A stretch of DNA of 62,821 nt from Streptomyces sp. NRRL S-31 (GTDB taxonomy: Bacteria > Actinomycetota > Actinomycetes > Streptomycetales > Streptomycetaceae), in NCBI RefSeq assembly GCF_000718775.1, contig NZ_JOCB01000042.1, positions 1 to 62,821 on the forward strand, written 5' to 3'. The notes under the pieces were generated by a model. That model saw nothing but the letters and a program-made list of their open reading frames with translations. It was not told where the DNA came from and did no database searches. This document shows, piece by piece, positions 62,201-62,821 of this stretch. The position numbers and the translations under genes were made by a program. Position 1 is the first letter of the stretch. Each line of letters begins with the position of its first letter.

Positions 62201-62821
62201 CGCCAGCGGGCGGAGCCGGTGTCGCGGACCCGGGCGAGGTGCTTGACGGCTTCGAACAGGTGGCGGTTGGCGAGGCGGGCGCCGCGCAGGGGCTCGTCGG
62301 CGGGGGTGTCGTTGAAGAGGCCGCCGAGTCCCTTCAGGCCCAGCTCGGGGCGGCCTTCCTCGGAGCCCAGCGCCTCGATCAGCAGTTCCAGGGCCCGGTA
62401 GCGGTCGTCGTGGGCGGTGCCCAGGCGGCGCAGGGCGTGGCGGCGCAGACGGGCCGTGGAGAAGTAGCGCGTGAAGCGCTCGCGGGTCCGCTCGTCCGTC
62501 CCGGGGTCGAGCAGGGCGCCCCGGTCCTCGGCGACGAAGAGGAAGATCATGCGGTAGACGAGCCGGAGCAGCGCCGTCTGGAAGGCGTGCACGTCCAGGC
62601 GGTCCCGGAGCCTGTGGTTCTGCGGGTGGCTGAGGAACCCGGTACCGAGGACGGTGAGGGCGGCCTGGACGCCGTCGCGGAAGTGGTCCAGTGCCCGGCT
62701 GCCGGACTCGATGGCGATCGTCCGCCACTTCTCCAGCCAGCATCCGGAGGCCGCCGTTCCTTCCGGTACTTCGAAGCGGGAGGCGTGGAGTACGCAGTAC
62801 AGGAGTACGAACTCGCTGAAG
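59227..62821 (-). CDS. Eco57I/PglX/DrmMI-type N6-adenine DNA methyltransferase, N-terminus beyond the window
   Basis: At least 1198 codons; the frame stays open to the right edge, so the true start is not seen and the first GTG inside (62592) is not the start. An N-terminal helical region ([20 protein letters not shown]) precedes the methyltransferase: [20 protein letters not shown] binds [23 protein letters not shown] follows, and [13 protein letters not shown] is the catalytic NPPW motif for adenine-N6. The long C-terminus resembles the target-recognition part of type IIG/BREX PglX/DISARM DrmMI enzymes. No PD-(D/E)xK nuclease motif is evident in the visible part. It is convergent with the GH2 gene and probably belongs to a defence cluster lying to the right. 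Confidence 0.9.
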   Translation of the reverse strand, partial: FSEFVLLYCVLHASRFEVPEGTAASGCWLEKWRTIAIESGSRALDHFRDGVQAALTVLGTGFLSHPQNHRLRDRLDVHAFQTALLRLVYRMIFLFVAEDRGALLDPGTDERTRERFTRYFSTARLRRHALRRLGTAHDDRYRALELLIEALGSEEGRPELGLKGLGGLFNDTPADEPLRGARLANRHLFEAVKHLARVRDTGSARWRPVDYLRMGAEELGSVYEALLELVPKHSVADRTFELVDRIGNDRKKTGSYYTPAALTEALLDSTLDPVTDDAVKRGERRANAEGRPDPAGTIVEELLSLTVCDPACGSGHFLVAAARRIAKRVAAVRERNPEPTAEAVRHALHEVVARCVYGVDLNPMAVELAKVSLWLEAMEPGRPLSFLDAHVKHGNGLIGATPALMRDGIPDRAFKKAEGDDEGWARQLLGRNAHEREGQGGLFEIETETKVANAAFAGGLRRITASPDGSLAEVRRKEAAYRDWSASAEYRRALHLADAWCAAFVWVKRADAPPAVTHKVFRGFEDPEGDAAPRSTHEEIARLRDQYAFFHWHLEFPEIFTVPEDVSADAAGVDPATGWAGGFSCVVGNPPWDKVDFEDKKYFSVVAPEIAEISGTARRTRITAWERENPEAGTRYRDARRAVKGTFHFAGDSGVFPLCAKGLTVKGVNSLQTDTLFAERMANVTAPGGRFGLILPTAIATGAGSQYLFGDFTRRGALASLYDFENRRPKSPALPRGGRWFESVHPSYKFCLLSLTGRAARADASRVGFFLTDVTDLEDPHRVFALDPEDLARINPNTGTLPVFRTQRDADITAGVYRRLPVLWNEGRRDGNPWGMAFKRLFDMTDDSDLFRGREQLEAEGWELRGNVFERDGERMLPLYEAKMVDFFNHRAADVVKSPTAVARQNQPRYLTTEERQDPARLALPLNWIQRDGTVATRRNDKDVQVKGVELRLAEERWDHDWLCGWCDVTASTNERTAIPAFLPRTAVGHKFPLMMPRVAPALVAALIAAQSSLVFDFVSRQKIGGTSMGLFIWKQLPVPTPDALARHVLFLLPRVLELVHTAHDMAPLARDLGDGGAPFRWDEERRAGLRAELDAYFFHLYGVSREDTEYVLESFRTESGGLRNNEIAAFGEYRTKRLVLAAYDRMAEAGLTLETPLAEGEDGVGGYRSALTPPPGHGPRHGTHAPGPASSAPATP

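Overview
The window is about 63 kb of very GC-rich DNA. It has strong third-position GC bias, GTG starts, many 4-bp ATGA/GTGA gene overlaps, a SAM-IV riboswitch, actinobacterial cysteine leader peptides, a SoxR-box promoter and secreted multidomain glycosidases. All of this fits a Streptomyces chromosome or a close relative. I saw no tRNA, rRNA, CRISPR array, insertion sequence or replication origin.

Layout. (1) 1-1597, minus: a truncated three-subunit FAD/[2Fe-2S] amine dehydrogenase operon (HcnABC / hydroxyproline-dehydrogenase type). (2) 1727-12392, plus: a sulfur-acquisition island. It holds a glutathionyl-hydroquinone-reductase-like protein, an amino-acid ABC importer (permease, ATPase, lipoprotein), a GNAT acetyltransferase, three luciferase-like FMN monooxygenases, the N-terminal stump of a fourth, and a TauD-like enzyme whose iron-binding HxD is HxG. 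It is wired by a SAM-IV riboswitch and four short Cys-containing leader ORFs, three of them clear family members. (3) 12571-13656: an astacin/matrixin-like protein with HQxxH in place of HExxH. (4) 13752-20826: a LuxR-type ATPase regulator, then a TPR-CHAT caspase-like protein divergent from an operon of cytoplasmic subtilisin, ECF sigma factor and small acidic protein; this is the best candidate for an undescribed signalling or defence system. (5) 20867-26618, minus: N-formylglutamate amidohydrolase-like protein, metX, metY, monomeric isocitrate dehydrogenase. (6) 26656-32199, minus: DUF4186 protein, membrane-anchored Mrr-like nuclease, MscS channel, APC permease, hypothetical protein. (7) 32451-36516, plus: FGGY kinase with GlpA-like and GlpB-like flavoproteins. 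(8) Crotonase, then a SoxR-box ABC exporter. (9) 39751-48044, plus: secreted ricin-lectin/beta-helix protein, a PaoABC-type molybdenum hydroxylase, and a GH65 phosphorylase coupled to it. (10) 48535-52689: a double-GNAT protein and a carbohydrate ABC importer, bracketed by two copies of a palindromic repeat. (11) LytTR response regulator, SRPBCC protein, and a secreted GH2 glycosidase with discoidin domains inserted in its core. (12) 59227-end, minus: an Eco57I/PglX/DrmMI-type methylase running off the right edge, possibly the border of a defence island.

In region 2 the regulation and enzymology fit one theme. A riboswitch reads S-adenosylmethionine and leader peptides probably read cysteine. 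The importer brings in a sulfur-containing amino acid, which the acetyltransferase, monooxygenases and 2-oxoglutarate enzyme could modify and oxidise to release sulfur. metY-metX in region 5 would then feed it into methionine. The substrate is inferred, not shown by the sequence.
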